64,000 nt of DNA from RAM1 sp040376925 (GCA_040376925.1 JBEIPU010000001.1:1-64000); one strand, 5' to 3'; counted from the first letter of the stretch, positions 16,643 to 26,201 are shown. Notes: generated by a model not told the origin, from the letters alone. Numbers and translations: made by a program.

Positions 16643-17760
16643 AAACCCTGCGACGGCTGATCTACACCGAGGTACTGGCCGCGGTGCTGTTCGTGGCGCT
16701 GGGCTTCCTCGCGCTGTTTTTCTTCTTTGACTTCGTGGACGAACTGCCCAACGTCGGCAAAAGCGGCGACGGCGGCTACCAGGTGACCCATGCGCTGGCC
16801 TATGTGGCCCTGCTGCTGCCCAGCCACCTGTACGAGCTGCTGCCCATTGCGGTGCTGATCGGCACCATCTTTGTCATGGCGCGCCTGGCCCAAAGCTCTG
16901 AATACACCATCCTGCGCACCAGCGGCCTGGGGCCCTGGAAGGCGCTGCGCATGCTGATGAGCCTGGGGCTGCTGTTCGTGCTGCTGACCTTTGCCACGGG
17001 CGACTACCTGGCACCCATTGCGGACCGCACGGCGCAGCTGCTCAAGACCCGCTACCAGGGCCGCATCACCATCGGCCAGACGGGCGCCTGGATCAAGGAG
17101 CGGCAGATGTACCACGCCTACACCGTCAATGTGGGCGCGCTGTCGCCCGACGGGGACATGCTGGGCGTGCGCATATTCGAATTTGACGCCCGCGGCGCAC
17201 TGGTGTCGCAGACGCAGGCGCCGCGCGCGCGCTTTGGCACGGACGAATCCTGGACGCTGGACAACGCCGAGCGCAGCGAATTCACCCCCCGGGCCACCGG
17301 CACGGGCGCGGACGCCGGCATGAAGGTCGAGCGCCGGCGCATCGACAGCTACCGCTGGCCCACCGGCATCAGCCCCGAGATGGTGTCGGTGGCGCTGCTC
17401 AAGCCCGACCGGATGGGCACGATTGACCTGTTCCAGTACATCCAGCACCTGAGCGCCAACGGCCAGACTTCCCAGCGCTACGAAATCGAGTTCTGGCGCA
17501 AGGTGTTCTACCCCTTGAGCTGCCTGGTCATGGTGGCGCTGGCCCTGCCGTTTGCCTACCTGCATTTCAGAAGCGGCAGCATCACCACCTATGTGTTCGG
17601 CGGCGTGCTGGTGGGTATCAGCTTCTTTTTGCTCAACAACGTGTTTGGCTACATCGGCAACCTGCAGAACTGGTGGCCCTGGCTGACGGCCGCGGCGCCG
17701 GGGCTGATCTATTCCATGGTATCGCTGGCCGCGTTCGGCTGGCTGGTGTTGCGAAGGTAG
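16639..17760 (+). CDS. lptG: LPS export ABC transporter permease LptG
   Basis: The protein has 373 residues with a GTG start at 16639 overlapping the lptF stop (GTGA). The first TM follows MKTLRRLIYTEVLAAVLF, then VALLLPSHLYELLPIAVLIG, the periplasmic domain, and C-terminal TMs including FYPLSCLVMVALALPFAYL and GVLVGISFFLLNNVFGYIG. Partner of LptF in LPS extraction from the inner membrane. A longer frame exists upstream but lies inside lptF. Confidence 0.95.
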   Translation: MKTLRRLIYTEVLAAVLFVALGFLALFFFFDFVDELPNVGKSGDGGYQVTHALAYVALLLPSHLYELLPIAVLIGTIFVMARLAQSSEYTILRTSGLGPWKALRMLMSLGLLFVLLTFATGDYLAPIADRTAQLLKTRYQGRITIGQTGAWIKERQMYHAYTVNVGALSPDGDMLGVRIFEFDARGALVSQTQAPRARFGTDESWTLDNAERSEFTPRATGTGADAGMKVERRRIDSYRWPTGISPEMVSVALLKPDRMGTIDLFQYIQHLSANGQTSQRYEIEFWRKVFYPLSCLVMVALALPFAYLHFRSGSITTYVFGGVLVGISFFLLNNVFGYIGNLQNWWPWLTAAAPGLIYSMVSLAAFGWLVLRR

Positions 17761-17765
17761 CTGCG

Positions 17766-18137
17766 ATGTACTGCGTCATTCTTTTCGCGCACGGCTCGCG
17801 CGACCCGTTGTGGCACCGCCCGGTCGAGGCCGTGGCCGCGCGCATGCGCGCCCTGGCGCCGCATGTGCCGGTGCGCTGCGCCTACCTGGAGCTCAGCACA
17901 CCGGCGCTGCCTGAGGCTGCGGCCGAGCTGGTGGCCGCCGGCGCCACGTCGGTGCGCATCGTGCCGATGTTCTTGGGCACGGGCCGGCACGCGCGCGAGG
18001 ATCTGCCCGCGCTGGTGGCGCGGCTGCGCGCCGACCACCCGGCCACGGCATTTGAGCTGCCACCCGCCGTGGGCGAAGATGCCCGCATGATCGAGCTGCT
18101 GGCCACCATGGCATTGGAACCCGCCAGTTACGTTTGA
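17766..18137 (+). CDS. cbiX: CbiX/SirB-type short chelatase
   Basis: The protein has 123 residues, a single-domain class II chelatase. It opens MYCVILFAHGSRDPLWH with the first metal-binding His, and FLGTGRHAREDLP holds the second. Such short proteins insert cobalt or iron into sirohydrochlorin for cobalamin or siroheme. It lies five bases after lptG and immediately upstream of the CysB regulator, which suggests a siroheme role for sulfite reduction, though this is inference. Confidence 0.88.
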   Translation: MYCVILFAHGSRDPLWHRPVEAVAARMRALAPHVPVRCAYLELSTPALPEAAAELVAAGATSVRIVPMFLGTGRHAREDLPALVARLRADHPATAFELPPAVGEDARMIELLATMALEPASYV

Positions 18138-18183
18138 TAGACCCCTGAGGCATAATGAATTTCAGTCTTAGTAGAAATTCAAT

Positions 18184-19128
18184 ATGAACCTGCATCAGTT
18201 CCGTTTTGTCCAGGAAGCGGTCCGGCGCAACCTGAACCTGACCGAAGCTGCCAAGGCGCTGCATACCTCGCAGCCGGGCGTGTCCAAGGCCATCATCGAG
18301 CTGGAAGAAGAGCTGGGCGTGGAGATCTTCACCCGCCACGGCAAGCGCCTCAAGCGCGTGACTGAACCCGGCCAGCATGTGCTCAAAAGCATCGACCTGA
18401 TCCTGCGCGAGGTGGGCAACCTCAGGCGTATCGGCGAGCAGTTCAGCGCCGAGGACAGCGGCACGCTGTCCATTGCCACCACCCACACCCAGGCGCGCTA
18501 TGTGTTGCCGGTGCCTGTGGCCAGGCTGCGCGAGGCTTACCCCAAGGTCAACGTAAGCCTGCACCAGGGTTCGCCCGATCAGGTGGCGCGCATGGTGCTG
18601 GACGAGGTGGCCGAGATCGGCATCGCCACCGAATCGCTGTCTGACTACCCCGACCTGGTCACCCTGCCCTGCTATGAATGGCAGCACGTGCTGGTGCTGC
18701 CGCTGTCGCACCCGCTGGCCAAAAAGGACCGCATCTCGCTGGAAGACCTGGCGGCCGAGCCCATCATCACTTACCACCCGTCGTTCACCGGGCGCACTCG
18801 CATTGACACCGCGTTTGCCCAGAAGAAGCTCACGCCCCGCATCGCGCTGGAGGCGATTGACTCCGACGTGATCAAGACCTATGTGCGCCTGGGCCTGGGC
18901 ATCGGCATCGTGGCCGAGATGGCCGTGCGCGACGACGGCAGCAACGGCGACCTGCTGGTGCGCCCGCTGGGCCACCTGTTTGGCCAGAACGTGGCGCGCG
19001 TGGCCTTCAAGCGCAGCGCCTACCTGCGAAACTTCGTTTTCAAATTCGCCGAATTGCTGTCTGACCGCCTGGACCGCAACCTCATTGCCAAAGCGATGAC
19101 CGGCCATATCAATGACTACGAGCTCTAA
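18184..19128 (+). CDS. cysB: LysR-family transcriptional regulator CysB (or Cbl)
   Basis: The protein has 314 residues. The HTH is MNLHQFRFVQEAVRRNLNLT followed by EAAKALHTSQPGVSKAIIELE, very close to CysB/Cbl. The effector domain carries TTHTQARYVLP (residues 99-109), the sulfate/acetylserine pocket block of CysB. It should activate sulfate uptake and assimilation genes, including the cysTWA operon 15 kb away. A 46-bp gap with no clear 17-bp-spaced promoter precedes it. Confidence 0.93.
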   Translation: MNLHQFRFVQEAVRRNLNLTEAAKALHTSQPGVSKAIIELEEELGVEIFTRHGKRLKRVTEPGQHVLKSIDLILREVGNLRRIGEQFSAEDSGTLSIATTHTQARYVLPVPVARLREAYPKVNVSLHQGSPDQVARMVLDEVAEIGIATESLSDYPDLVTLPCYEWQHVLVLPLSHPLAKKDRISLEDLAAEPIITYHPSFTGRTRIDTAFAQKKLTPRIALEAIDSDVIKTYVRLGLGIGIVAEMAVRDDGSNGDLLVRPLGHLFGQNVARVAFKRSAYLRNFVFKFAELLSDRLDRNLIAKAMTGHINDYEL

Positions 19129-19135
19129 TCCCGCC

Positions 19136-20305
19136 ATGAACACCCAAGTCACCGAACGCACGCCTCCCGTCCAGACCAAGCTGCCCGCCGTCGGCACCAC
19201 CATCTTTACCGTCATGTCCCAGCTGGCCGCCGAAAAGGGCGCGGTCAACCTGGGCCAGGGCTTTCCGGACTTTGACTGCGACCCCAGGCTGGTAGGCGCA
19301 GTGACCGATGCCATGGTCAAGGGCCTCAACCAGTACCCGCCCATGACCGGCGTGCCGGTGCTGCGCGAAGCCATTGCCACCAAGATCGATGCGCTGTACG
19401 GCCGCCGGTACGACGCCACCACCGAAATCACGGTCACCGCCGGCGCCACGCAGGCCATCATCACCGCCATCCTGGCGGTGGTGCGCCCGGGCGACGAAGT
19501 GATCGTGCTGGAGCCCTGCTACGACAGCTACGTGCCCAACATCGAGCTGGCCGGCGGCACCGTGGTGCGCGTGCCGCTCACGCCCGGCACGTTCCGCCCT
19601 GATTTCGGCAAGATCGCCGCGGCCATCACCCCCCGCACCCGCGCCATCCTGGTCAACAGCCCGCACAACCCCAGCGCCACCGTCTGGTCGCGCGACGACA
19701 TGCTGGCGTTGCAGGAGCTGCTGGCGCCCACCGACGTGCTGCTGATCAGCGACGAGGTGTACGAGCACATGGTGTTCGACGGCCAGCAGCACCAGAGCGC
19801 GGCGCGCTTTCCTGGCCTGGCCGCGCGCGCGTTCATCGTCTCCAGCTTCGGCAAGACCTACCACGTGACCGGCTGGAAGGTGGGCTATGTGGCCGCCCCG
19901 GCGCCCCTGACCGCGGAATTCCGCAAGGTGCACCAGTTCAATGTGTTTACCGTCAACACGCCGGTCCAGCACGGCCTGGCGCAGTACATGGCGGACCCCA
20001 CGCCGCACCTGGAACTGCCGGCGTTCTACCAGCGCAAGCGCGACCTGTTCCGCGAGGGCCTGCGCAGCACGCGATTCAAGGTCCTGGGCACGCAGGGCAG
20101 CTACTTCCAGTGCGTGGACATCTCGCAGGTGAGCGACCTGGGCGAAGCCGACTTCTGCCAATGGCTCACCACCGAGATTGGCGTGGCGGCGATTCCGCTG
20201 TCGGCGTTTTATGGCAACGGCTTTGACCAGCGCGTGGTGCGCTTTTGCTTTGCCAAGAAGGATGAAACGCTGAACACAGCGCTGCAGCGCCTGGCCCGGC
20301 TCTGA
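19136..20305 (+). CDS. PLP-dependent aminotransferase class I/II (methionine aminotransferase YbdL-like)
   Basis: The protein has 389 residues from the ATG at 19136; an ATG at 19112 inside cysB is possible but has no better ribosome site. Fold-type-I features: NLGQGFPDFDCDP, the cofactor stretch TVTAGATQAIITAIL, NSPHNPSATVW, and the PLP lysine in SSFGKTYHVTGWKVGY. It most resembles YbdL/kynurenine-oxoglutarate type aminotransferases acting on methionine and aromatic acids. The cysB linkage fits sulfur amino-acid metabolism. Confidence 0.87.
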   Translation: MNTQVTERTPPVQTKLPAVGTTIFTVMSQLAAEKGAVNLGQGFPDFDCDPRLVGAVTDAMVKGLNQYPPMTGVPVLREAIATKIDALYGRRYDATTEITVTAGATQAIITAILAVVRPGDEVIVLEPCYDSYVPNIELAGGTVVRVPLTPGTFRPDFGKIAAAITPRTRAILVNSPHNPSATVWSRDDMLALQELLAPTDVLLISDEVYEHMVFDGQQHQSAARFPGLAARAFIVSSFGKTYHVTGWKVGYVAAPAPLTAEFRKVHQFNVFTVNTPVQHGLAQYMADPTPHLELPAFYQRKRDLFREGLRSTRFKVLGTQGSYFQCVDISQVSDLGEADFCQWLTTEIGVAAIPLSAFYGNGFDQRVVRFCFAKKDETLNTALQRLARL

Positions 20306-20310
20306 CGCGC

Positions 20311-22476
20311 ATGGCGCCGACCGCCGCCCCCGCCTGGACCCGTGAAGCCGCCGGCGGCACGGTGGCGGGCATGGTGGCGGTGGCGTACGCCCTGTCGTAT
20401 GCCGCGCTTCTGTTTGCCGGGCCTTTGCATGCGCTGCTGCCACTGGGCCTGGGCCTGTGCCTGGTCAATGCCATGCTGGGCGCGTTCTGGCTGTCGTGGC
20501 GCAGCCAGTTGCCCTTTGCCATTGGCGGGCCCGACGGCAACACCACCTCCATCCTGGCGGCCATGGCAGCCAGTGCCGCCGCGGCGGGCGCCGGCCAGGC
20601 AGCCGGCAACGTGCTGCTGTTGCTGTTGATCACCACGCTGCTGTGCGCCGCATTGTTCCTGGCGCTGGGCGTTGGCCGCATGGGCCGGGCGGTGCGCTAC
20701 ATCCCCTACCCCGTCATCGGCGGTTTCCTCGCCTCCACTGGCTGGCTGATAGCCACCGGCGCAATGCGTGTCGCGACCGACCTGCCTGGCGGGCTGGCGT
20801 TTTTCGGGGCGCTGCCCCAGGCGCTGGGCGATGCGCGCCTGTGGGTCACGCTGGCCCTGGCCGGCTGCTGCCTTGCCCTGCTGCGCCGGCGCAGCCACCC
20901 GGCGCTGCTGCCTGGCCTGCTGCTGGGCGGCATGCCGTTGGTGCTGGCAGGCCTGGCGCTGGCAGGCCTGCCACCGGACGCCGCCCGCCAGGCCGGCTGG
21001 CTGTTTGAATCCGCGCCCGTGCAGTGGGCGCCGCCCTGGCGGCTGCTGGACGGCACCGCGCCCGACTGGAACTGGCTGGCCCGGCAGTGGCTGGACATGC
21101 TGGCCGTGGCAGCGGTGGCGGTCATCACCGTGCTGCTGGGCGCCACCGGACTGGAAGTCATGTCGCGGCGCGATATCTCGCTGGACCATGAACTGCGCAC
21201 CCATGGCTGGCTGAATGCGCTGGCGGCGGCGCTGGGCGGCTATCTGAGCCTGGTGTCGGTCGGCCGCAGCGCCGTGCTGCTGGAAAGCGGCGCGCAGACC
21301 CGCATGGCCGGCCTGCTGGCCGCCGCCGTGTGCGCCGCCGCCCTGGCTGGCGCCGGCCTGCTGCTGGGCTGGGTGCCCAAGGTGGTGCCCGCGGCCTTCC
21401 TGCTGTACCTGGGCGCAGCCATCCTGCACGAATGGGTGGTTGATTCACGCAAGCGCATGTCGCTGGGCGACTGGACGCTGGTGGTCGTCATCCTGGGCAT
21501 CACAGCCACCATCGGCTTCACGGTGGCGGTGCTGGCAGGCGTGCTGGCCAGCTGCCTGAGCTTTGCCTTCAATTACAGCCGTGTGGGCGTGGTGCAGCAT
21601 GACCTGGACGGCACCCAGCTGCACAGCTCGGTGGCCCGGCCGGCCACCCACCGGCAGTTGCTGGCGCAGCATGGCCGCGACATCCGCGTGCTGGTGCTGC
21701 GCGGCATGATTTTCTTTGGCACCTCCAGCGGTGTGCTGGACCGGGTGCGCGGCTTCCTGGGTGCGTCGTCGGGCGCCGGGCGGGTGCTGGTACTGGACTT
21801 CACTCATGTGGCGGGGGCGGATTCATCCGCCGCCATGACCTTCACCAAGATCGCCCAGCTGGCGCAGGCGGCCGGCGTGACGCTGCTGCTGTGCGGGCTG
21901 AACCGAGAAACCCTGCAGGCGCTGTCGGACAGCGCCGTGGCGCAAGCGGCTCACCCCACGCTGGAGCGCGCCCTGGACGCGGCCGAGGAGCACCTGCTGC
22001 GCGCCCACGACCAGGACCCGATGGGCGCACAGGAGCCGCTGGCCGTGTGGCTGCTGCGCGAGTTTGGTGACGGCGTGCACTGCGAGCGGCTCATGCCGCT
22101 GCTGCAGCGCCAGGTGCTGCCCGCAGGCGGCGTGCTGATGTCCCAGGGCGATGCGTCCAACGGCGCGCTGTACCTGGTGGAGACGGGCCGGCTGGCCGTC
22201 ACGCTGCGCGGGCAGCACCAGGGCCAGCGCCTGGCCAGCCTGATGGGCGGCAACATCGTGGGCGAAATGGCGCTGTACTCCAGCGCCGGGCGCTCTGCCA
22301 CCGTCACCGCCGAAACCGAATCGGTGGTGTGGACGCTGACGCGCCACGCGCTGGAAGGCCTGCACCTTCAGGCGCCCGACACGGCCATGCAGTTCCATGC
22401 GTTCGTGATGCGCACCATGGCCGAGCGCGTGCGCCTGGCCAACGGGACCATCGCTGCGCTGCAGCGCGGCGCCTGA
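20311..22476 (+). CDS. SulP/SLC26-family anion transporter with C-terminal STAS and cyclic-nucleotide-binding domains
   Basis: The protein has 721 residues in three parts: 10-12 TMs of a SulP-like core (about 1-420, with IGGPDGNTTSILAAMAAS), a STAS domain (about 440-560, with the strand RVLVLDFTHVAGADSSAAM), and a cNMP-binding beta-roll (about 590-715, with VETGRLAVTLRG and GEMALYSSAGRSATVTAET). The last reads as a genuine cNMP cassette (GEMALYSS, then a cluster ending RSATV). It may be a nucleotide-gated sulfate or bicarbonate importer. It begins five bases after the aminotransferase stop. Confidence 0.85.
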   Translation: MAPTAAPAWTREAAGGTVAGMVAVAYALSYAALLFAGPLHALLPLGLGLCLVNAMLGAFWLSWRSQLPFAIGGPDGNTTSILAAMAASAAAAGAGQAAGNVLLLLLITTLLCAALFLALGVGRMGRAVRYIPYPVIGGFLASTGWLIATGAMRVATDLPGGLAFFGALPQALGDARLWVTLALAGCCLALLRRRSHPALLPGLLLGGMPLVLAGLALAGLPPDAARQAGWLFESAPVQWAPPWRLLDGTAPDWNWLARQWLDMLAVAAVAVITVLLGATGLEVMSRRDISLDHELRTHGWLNALAAALGGYLSLVSVGRSAVLLESGAQTRMAGLLAAAVCAAALAGAGLLLGWVPKVVPAAFLLYLGAAILHEWVVDSRKRMSLGDWTLVVVILGITATIGFTVAVLAGVLASCLSFAFNYSRVGVVQHDLDGTQLHSSVARPATHRQLLAQHGRDIRVLVLRGMIFFGTSSGVLDRVRGFLGASSGAGRVLVLDFTHVAGADSSAAMTFTKIAQLAQAAGVTLLLCGLNRETLQALSDSAVAQAAHPTLERALDAAEEHLLRAHDQDPMGAQEPLAVWLLREFGDGVHCERLMPLLQRQVLPAGGVLMSQGDASNGALYLVETGRLAVTLRGQHQGQRLASLMGGNIVGEMALYSSAGRSATVTAETESVVWTLTRHALEGLHLQAPDTAMQFHAFVMRTMAERVRLANGTIAALQRGA

Positions 22477-22581
22477 CTACACGCCGCGCAGGAAAGCCCC
22501 TACGGCGGGCGGCGACAAAGCCTGTCGGTGCGCGGCCTGCGGGAATGAAAGACTGCATGCACAACTTCCAAGGAGAAAACC

Positions 22582-22740
22582 ATGTCCCTGTCTTTCATTC
22601 TGCTCATCGTCCTCATCCTGCTGCTCATCGGCGCGCTTCCCACCTGGGGCTACAGCCGCAGCTGGGGCTATGGCCCGACCGGCGGACTGGGCCTGGTCGT
22701 GGTGGTCGTGCTGATCCTGGTGCTGATGGGCCGCATCTGA
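22582..22740 (+). CDS. Small DUF3309-type membrane protein
   Basis: The protein has 52 residues with AAGGAG before the ATG: MSLSFILLIVLILLLIGALP, a short WGYSRSWGYGPTGGLG loop, then VVVVVLILVLMGRI. Two short hydrophobic segments around a Trp/Tyr/Gly loop is the DUF3309 pattern, whose function is unknown. Its last 73 bases overlap the 3' end of the convergent BTAD/NTPase gene on the other strand. Confidence 0.8.
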   Translation: MSLSFILLIVLILLLIGALPTWGYSRSWGYGPTGGLGLVVVVVLILVLMGRI

Positions 22741-25700
22741 CGCACCGGCCCGCCGGCGCCCATGCGCTGCAGCGGCAGCAAGGGATACGGCGGCCCCAGC
22801 ACGCCGCAGTGCACAAAATGCCCGGCGGCCGCCTCACCATGGGGTGAGCGGGCGCCTTGCGGCGCATACAACGACAGCAGCCAGTGCAGCCGCGCGCGGT
22901 CGTAGCGCAGGTCATCCGGCGCGCAGCTGGCAAGGCCTTTTTCCCAGTGATTGACTGCGTCGGCCAGGCGGCCTTCCAGGGCCGCCAGCGCACCCTGGTA
23001 CAGCCGGCTGCGGGCATCAAAAATCTGGATCCCCCCGGCCAGCTTCAGGTACCTCTGCGTCAGCCCGCGCGCCAGCACCAACACTTGGTCGTCGCCATCC
23101 GGCTGGGTGGTGGCCACGTTCAGCACGGCATCAATGATGACCGCCAGGGGCGCGAGCGGGTAGATGCGCGCGCCGCCCTGCATGTGCCGCGACAGCTCCA
23201 GTACCTCCTGGGCGCGTTGCAACACGCCCAGGTCGTCGCCGCGTGCCGCATGGAACAGCGCTTCGTTGGCCAGCAGGCGGATTTCTTCCAGCTGGATGCG
23301 CCGCGTCGGGATGGCATGAATCATCTGCAGGCAGGCGGTGGCGGCGTCCAGCGTGCTGGCCCCGGTGCGCAACCACAGCTGCAGCTTGAACAGCAGCGCA
23401 AAGCGGACGATGGCCGGCTGTTCGGTGCGGCGCGCCACCTGCTCGGCAGCCGCCACGGCCTCGCCCAGTTGCTGGAACTCGCCGCGGTGCAGCCACATGG
23501 TGCTGATCTGCATCTGGCATTCCTGCGCGTCGTACCCATAACCCAGCGCCGCCAGCGTGGCAGCGGCGCGGCGGAAATGGGCCTCCACCTCGTCCCAGCG
23601 TCCCGCCGTGATCATGGCGTGCCCCAGCGCGCGGTCCACCGCCGCCTCGCGCACCGGGTCTGCGTCCTTCAGTTGCGCCCGGATACGGCGCAGCAGCAAC
23701 GCATTGAGCCGGGGGCGGCGACGCACCGGCTCCAGTGACAGCAGGCGCGTCATGAAGGCCAGCCGGGCGTCCGCCATGCCTGAGCGCCGGGCCGCCAGCG
23801 CGCTGGCGGTCAGGTAGCCCATCAGCTCGGCCACACTGGCCCCGTTGACAAAGCGCTGCGTCAGCAGCGAATGCAGTGAATGGGCCAGCGCACGCTGCGC
23901 CAGGCGTTCGACCGGTTCGCCGGCGGGCCGCGCCAGCAGCGCGCGCACGACGTTGGACGCCGTCCCAAGCCAGGCGCGCATCGTGCTTTGCGGCAGTGAA
24001 ACGCCCGCGAGCGCCACGGTGACGGCGCAGTGGTCGTTGTTGCGAAAGTAGCCATGCTGGTTGTGCACCACCTCGGCGGCCATGTAATGCCAGACCATGC
24101 GCCAGGCGGCGCTCGCCTGCGGGTGCCGCGCCAGCACTGACTCCATCAGGCGGTTGGCTGCATGGTGCCAGCCCAGGCGGTGGTAGGCGTTGAGCAGCGC
24201 CGTCAGGGGGGGCTGGATGTCCTCGGGCGATACCCATTGCAGTGCCATCTCGAACGCCGCCGCCAGGGTGGCAATTTCGCGGTGCAGCAGTTCCAGCGCG
24301 CTGGAGGCCTGGTAGCCGCGCGTCAGCTGCGCGGATGCCGAGACCAGCCGCGCCAAGGCGGCATGGGCAAATGCACGGCGGTGCCCGTCGGCGTCGGGCA
24401 GCGTGTTGAGCATCATCAGCCCGTACTGGCGAGCCATGGCATGCATGACAAGCCGCCCGGGCGCATCGCGGCTCAGGATCGACCGCTCCACCAGCATCAT
24501 GATCTGGTTGTCGTTCGTGCCGGCGCAGTCGTGCGCCCAGTCCAGCGCAAACGAGCCCTTGAACAGCGCGCAACGCGCCCAGGCCAGCTGCAGACCGGGC
24601 GCGAGCTGCGCCCAGGCGTCGTCCATGACGTCCTGCAAGCTGCTGTGACGGTAGCCCGGCACGTGCAGGCTGGAATCGGGCCAATCGCCCTTTTCGAGCT
24701 TGTGCACCAGCTCGTGGGGCTGCAGCACGCGCAGCGACTGCGCCGCGAACTGGATGGCCAGCGGAGAGCCGTCCAGCTGCCGTACCAGACGGCTCAAAAG
24801 GGCGTCGTCGCGCCGGTCGTCCAGCACCACTCCCGCGCGCCGCGCGCAGGCCAGCAGGAATTCCACGCCCGGATCGCGGTGGTGCGCATGCTGCGGCGCG
24901 AGCAGCCCCGACAGCTCATAGGTCCAGCCGTGCGTCGTCGCCAGCCGGGTGCGGGAGGTCACCATGAACAGGCACTCCGGCGCGGCCTGCACCACATCCA
25001 GCACGGCGGGTGCCGCCTTGACGCAGGCCTCAAACCCGTCCAGCCCCAGCAGGATGCGGCGCGCGGCCAGGTGCGACTTCAGCAACGCCAGGGGCTGGGC
25101 CGTGAGCGTCAGATCCAGGCCCAGCGCCGAACCCACCACACCCACAAAATGGTCCTGGCTGGCCTGCTCGTCGGTATCCGGATCCATGAAATCGAAGCTG
25201 CACGCGACCTGCCCGTCGGGGTAATTGCCCGCCAGGTCCTGCGCCAGGGCGCGTGCCACGCTGGACTTGCCCACCCCGGCCGGCCCCAGCAACACCACCA
25301 GACGCTCGCCGTGGGCCACGCGGTCAATGATGCGCTGCAGGTCGGCGTCGCGCCCGTACAGCCGCGTGCCGGGCGGCCCAGCCGCAGCAGGGGGCTGCGC
25401 CAGAACGGCGGCGCCTGCACCGGGCCCGGCCGCGGGCGGCGCGCCAGCCACGGGCAGCGCCTGCACCGGCCCGACCTCGCCGCGACGCACCTGCTCGGCC
25501 AGCAGCGCGAGCGCCACCGACGGCCGGGCGCCCAGCTCTTCGGCCAGCGCCCTGCGGCAGTGCTCGAACCGGTCCAGCGCCGCCGCCGTGGAGCCAGACT
25601 GCGCCAGCAGCCGGATCAGAGGCATCTGGGCCTCTTCATTCCAGGGTTCTATCTGGGCCCAAAGCCCCAGATGGTGGACCTCACGGTCCGCCTTGGCCAG

Positions 25701-26201
25701 GCGGCGCGCACCCTGGACCAGCTCGCGCAACAGCACCACGGCACGGCGGTCGATACGCTGGCGCTCGGCCGCCACCCAGTCGTCAAAACCGGGGCAGTCG
25801 CGCAATGAGAAATCCTGCATGAACACGCCGCGGTAGCGCGCGATCGCGGCCTCCTGCGCCGCCACGGGCTGCTGCAGCAGCGTATCAACGGTCTGCAGCA
25901 GCTGCAGGGCATCCACATCCAGGGTCGCCTCGGGCGCGAAGCCGACGCTGTCGGCGTCGGCATGCACCAGCCCCGGCAAGACCTGGCGCAGCTTGGACAA
26001 GGCCAGGCGAAGGTTGGCGCGCGCACCATCCTCTCCCGTGTCGCCCCAGAACATGTCGGCCAGAAACTCGCGCCGGGCGCGTTTGCCGGTGATGGCCAGG
26101 TACACGACCAGCGCCAGCGATTTGGCAGGCAGCGCCACAGACGCACCGCCCGAGCGCACGTCCGGTACACCCATCACAGCCAGTGTGATCGCTGCTGTCA
26201 C
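22668..26201 (-). CDS. Large BTAD/NTPase transcriptional regulator (SARP/MalT-like architecture)
   Basis: The protein has about 1177 residues. An N-terminal winged-helix DNA-binding/BTAD region (ARREFLADMFWGDTGEDGAR then ALSKLRQVLPGL, and ALDRFEHCRRALAEELGARPS) is followed by a proline/alanine linker and an AAA/NB-ARC-type NTPase. Its P-loop LLGPAGVGKSSVARAL has Lys near residue 312, with a VTSRTRLA stretch downstream. The rest is helical repeats. No C-terminal LuxR HTH is seen, so DNA binding must be N-terminal. Start: GTG at 26201 has GGGAA upstream; GTG at 26249 would add 16 residues. The 3' end overlaps the DUF3309 gene. Target genes unknown. Confidence 0.78.
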   Translation of the reverse strand: MTAAITLAVMGVPDVRSGGASVALPAKSLALVVYLAITGKRARREFLADMFWGDTGEDGARANLRLALSKLRQVLPGLVHADADSVGFAPEATLDVDALQLLQTVDTLLQQPVAAQEAAIARYRGVFMQDFSLRDCPGFDDWVAAERQRIDRRAVVLLRELVQGARRLAKADREVHHLGLWAQIEPWNEEAQMPLIRLLAQSGSTAAALDRFEHCRRALAEELGARPSVALALLAEQVRRGEVGPVQALPVAGAPPAAGPGAGAAVLAQPPAAAGPPGTRLYGRDADLQRIIDRVAHGERLVVLLGPAGVGKSSVARALAQDLAGNYPDGQVACSFDFMDPDTDEQASQDHFVGVVGSALGLDLTLTAQPLALLKSHLAARRILLGLDGFEACVKAAPAVLDVVQAAPECLFMVTSRTRLATTHGWTYELSGLLAPQHAHHRDPGVEFLLACARRAGVVLDDRRDDALLSRLVRQLDGSPLAIQFAAQSLRVLQPHELVHKLEKGDWPDSSLHVPGYRHSSLQDVMDDAWAQLAPGLQLAWARCALFKGSFALDWAHDCAGTNDNQIMMLVERSILSRDAPGRLVMHAMARQYGLMMLNTLPDADGHRRAFAHAALARLVSASAQLTRGYQASSALELLHREIATLAAAFEMALQWVSPEDIQPPLTALLNAYHRLGWHHAANRLMESVLARHPQASAAWRMVWHYMAAEVVHNQHGYFRNNDHCAVTVALAGVSLPQSTMRAWLGTASNVVRALLARPAGEPVERLAQRALAHSLHSLLTQRFVNGASVAELMGYLTASALAARRSGMADARLAFMTRLLSLEPVRRRPRLNALLLRRIRAQLKDADPVREAAVDRALGHAMITAGRWDEVEAHFRRAAATLAALGYGYDAQECQMQISTMWLHRGEFQQLGEAVAAAEQVARRTEQPAIVRFALLFKLQLWLRTGASTLDAATACLQMIHAIPTRRIQLEEIRLLANEALFHAARGDDLGVLQRAQEVLELSRHMQGGARIYPLAPLAVIIDAVLNVATTQPDGDDQVLVLARGLTQRYLKLAGGIQIFDARSRLYQGALAALEGRLADAVNHWEKGLASCAPDDLRYDRARLHWLLSLYAPQGARSPHGEAAAGHFVHCGVLGPPYPLLPLQRMGAGGPVRQMRPISTRISTTTTTRPSPPVGP

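Noticed and set aside
18134..18156. TTGATA and CATAAT as a sigma-70 promoter for cysB
   Set aside because: The spacer is only 11 bases, too short for a standard promoter.
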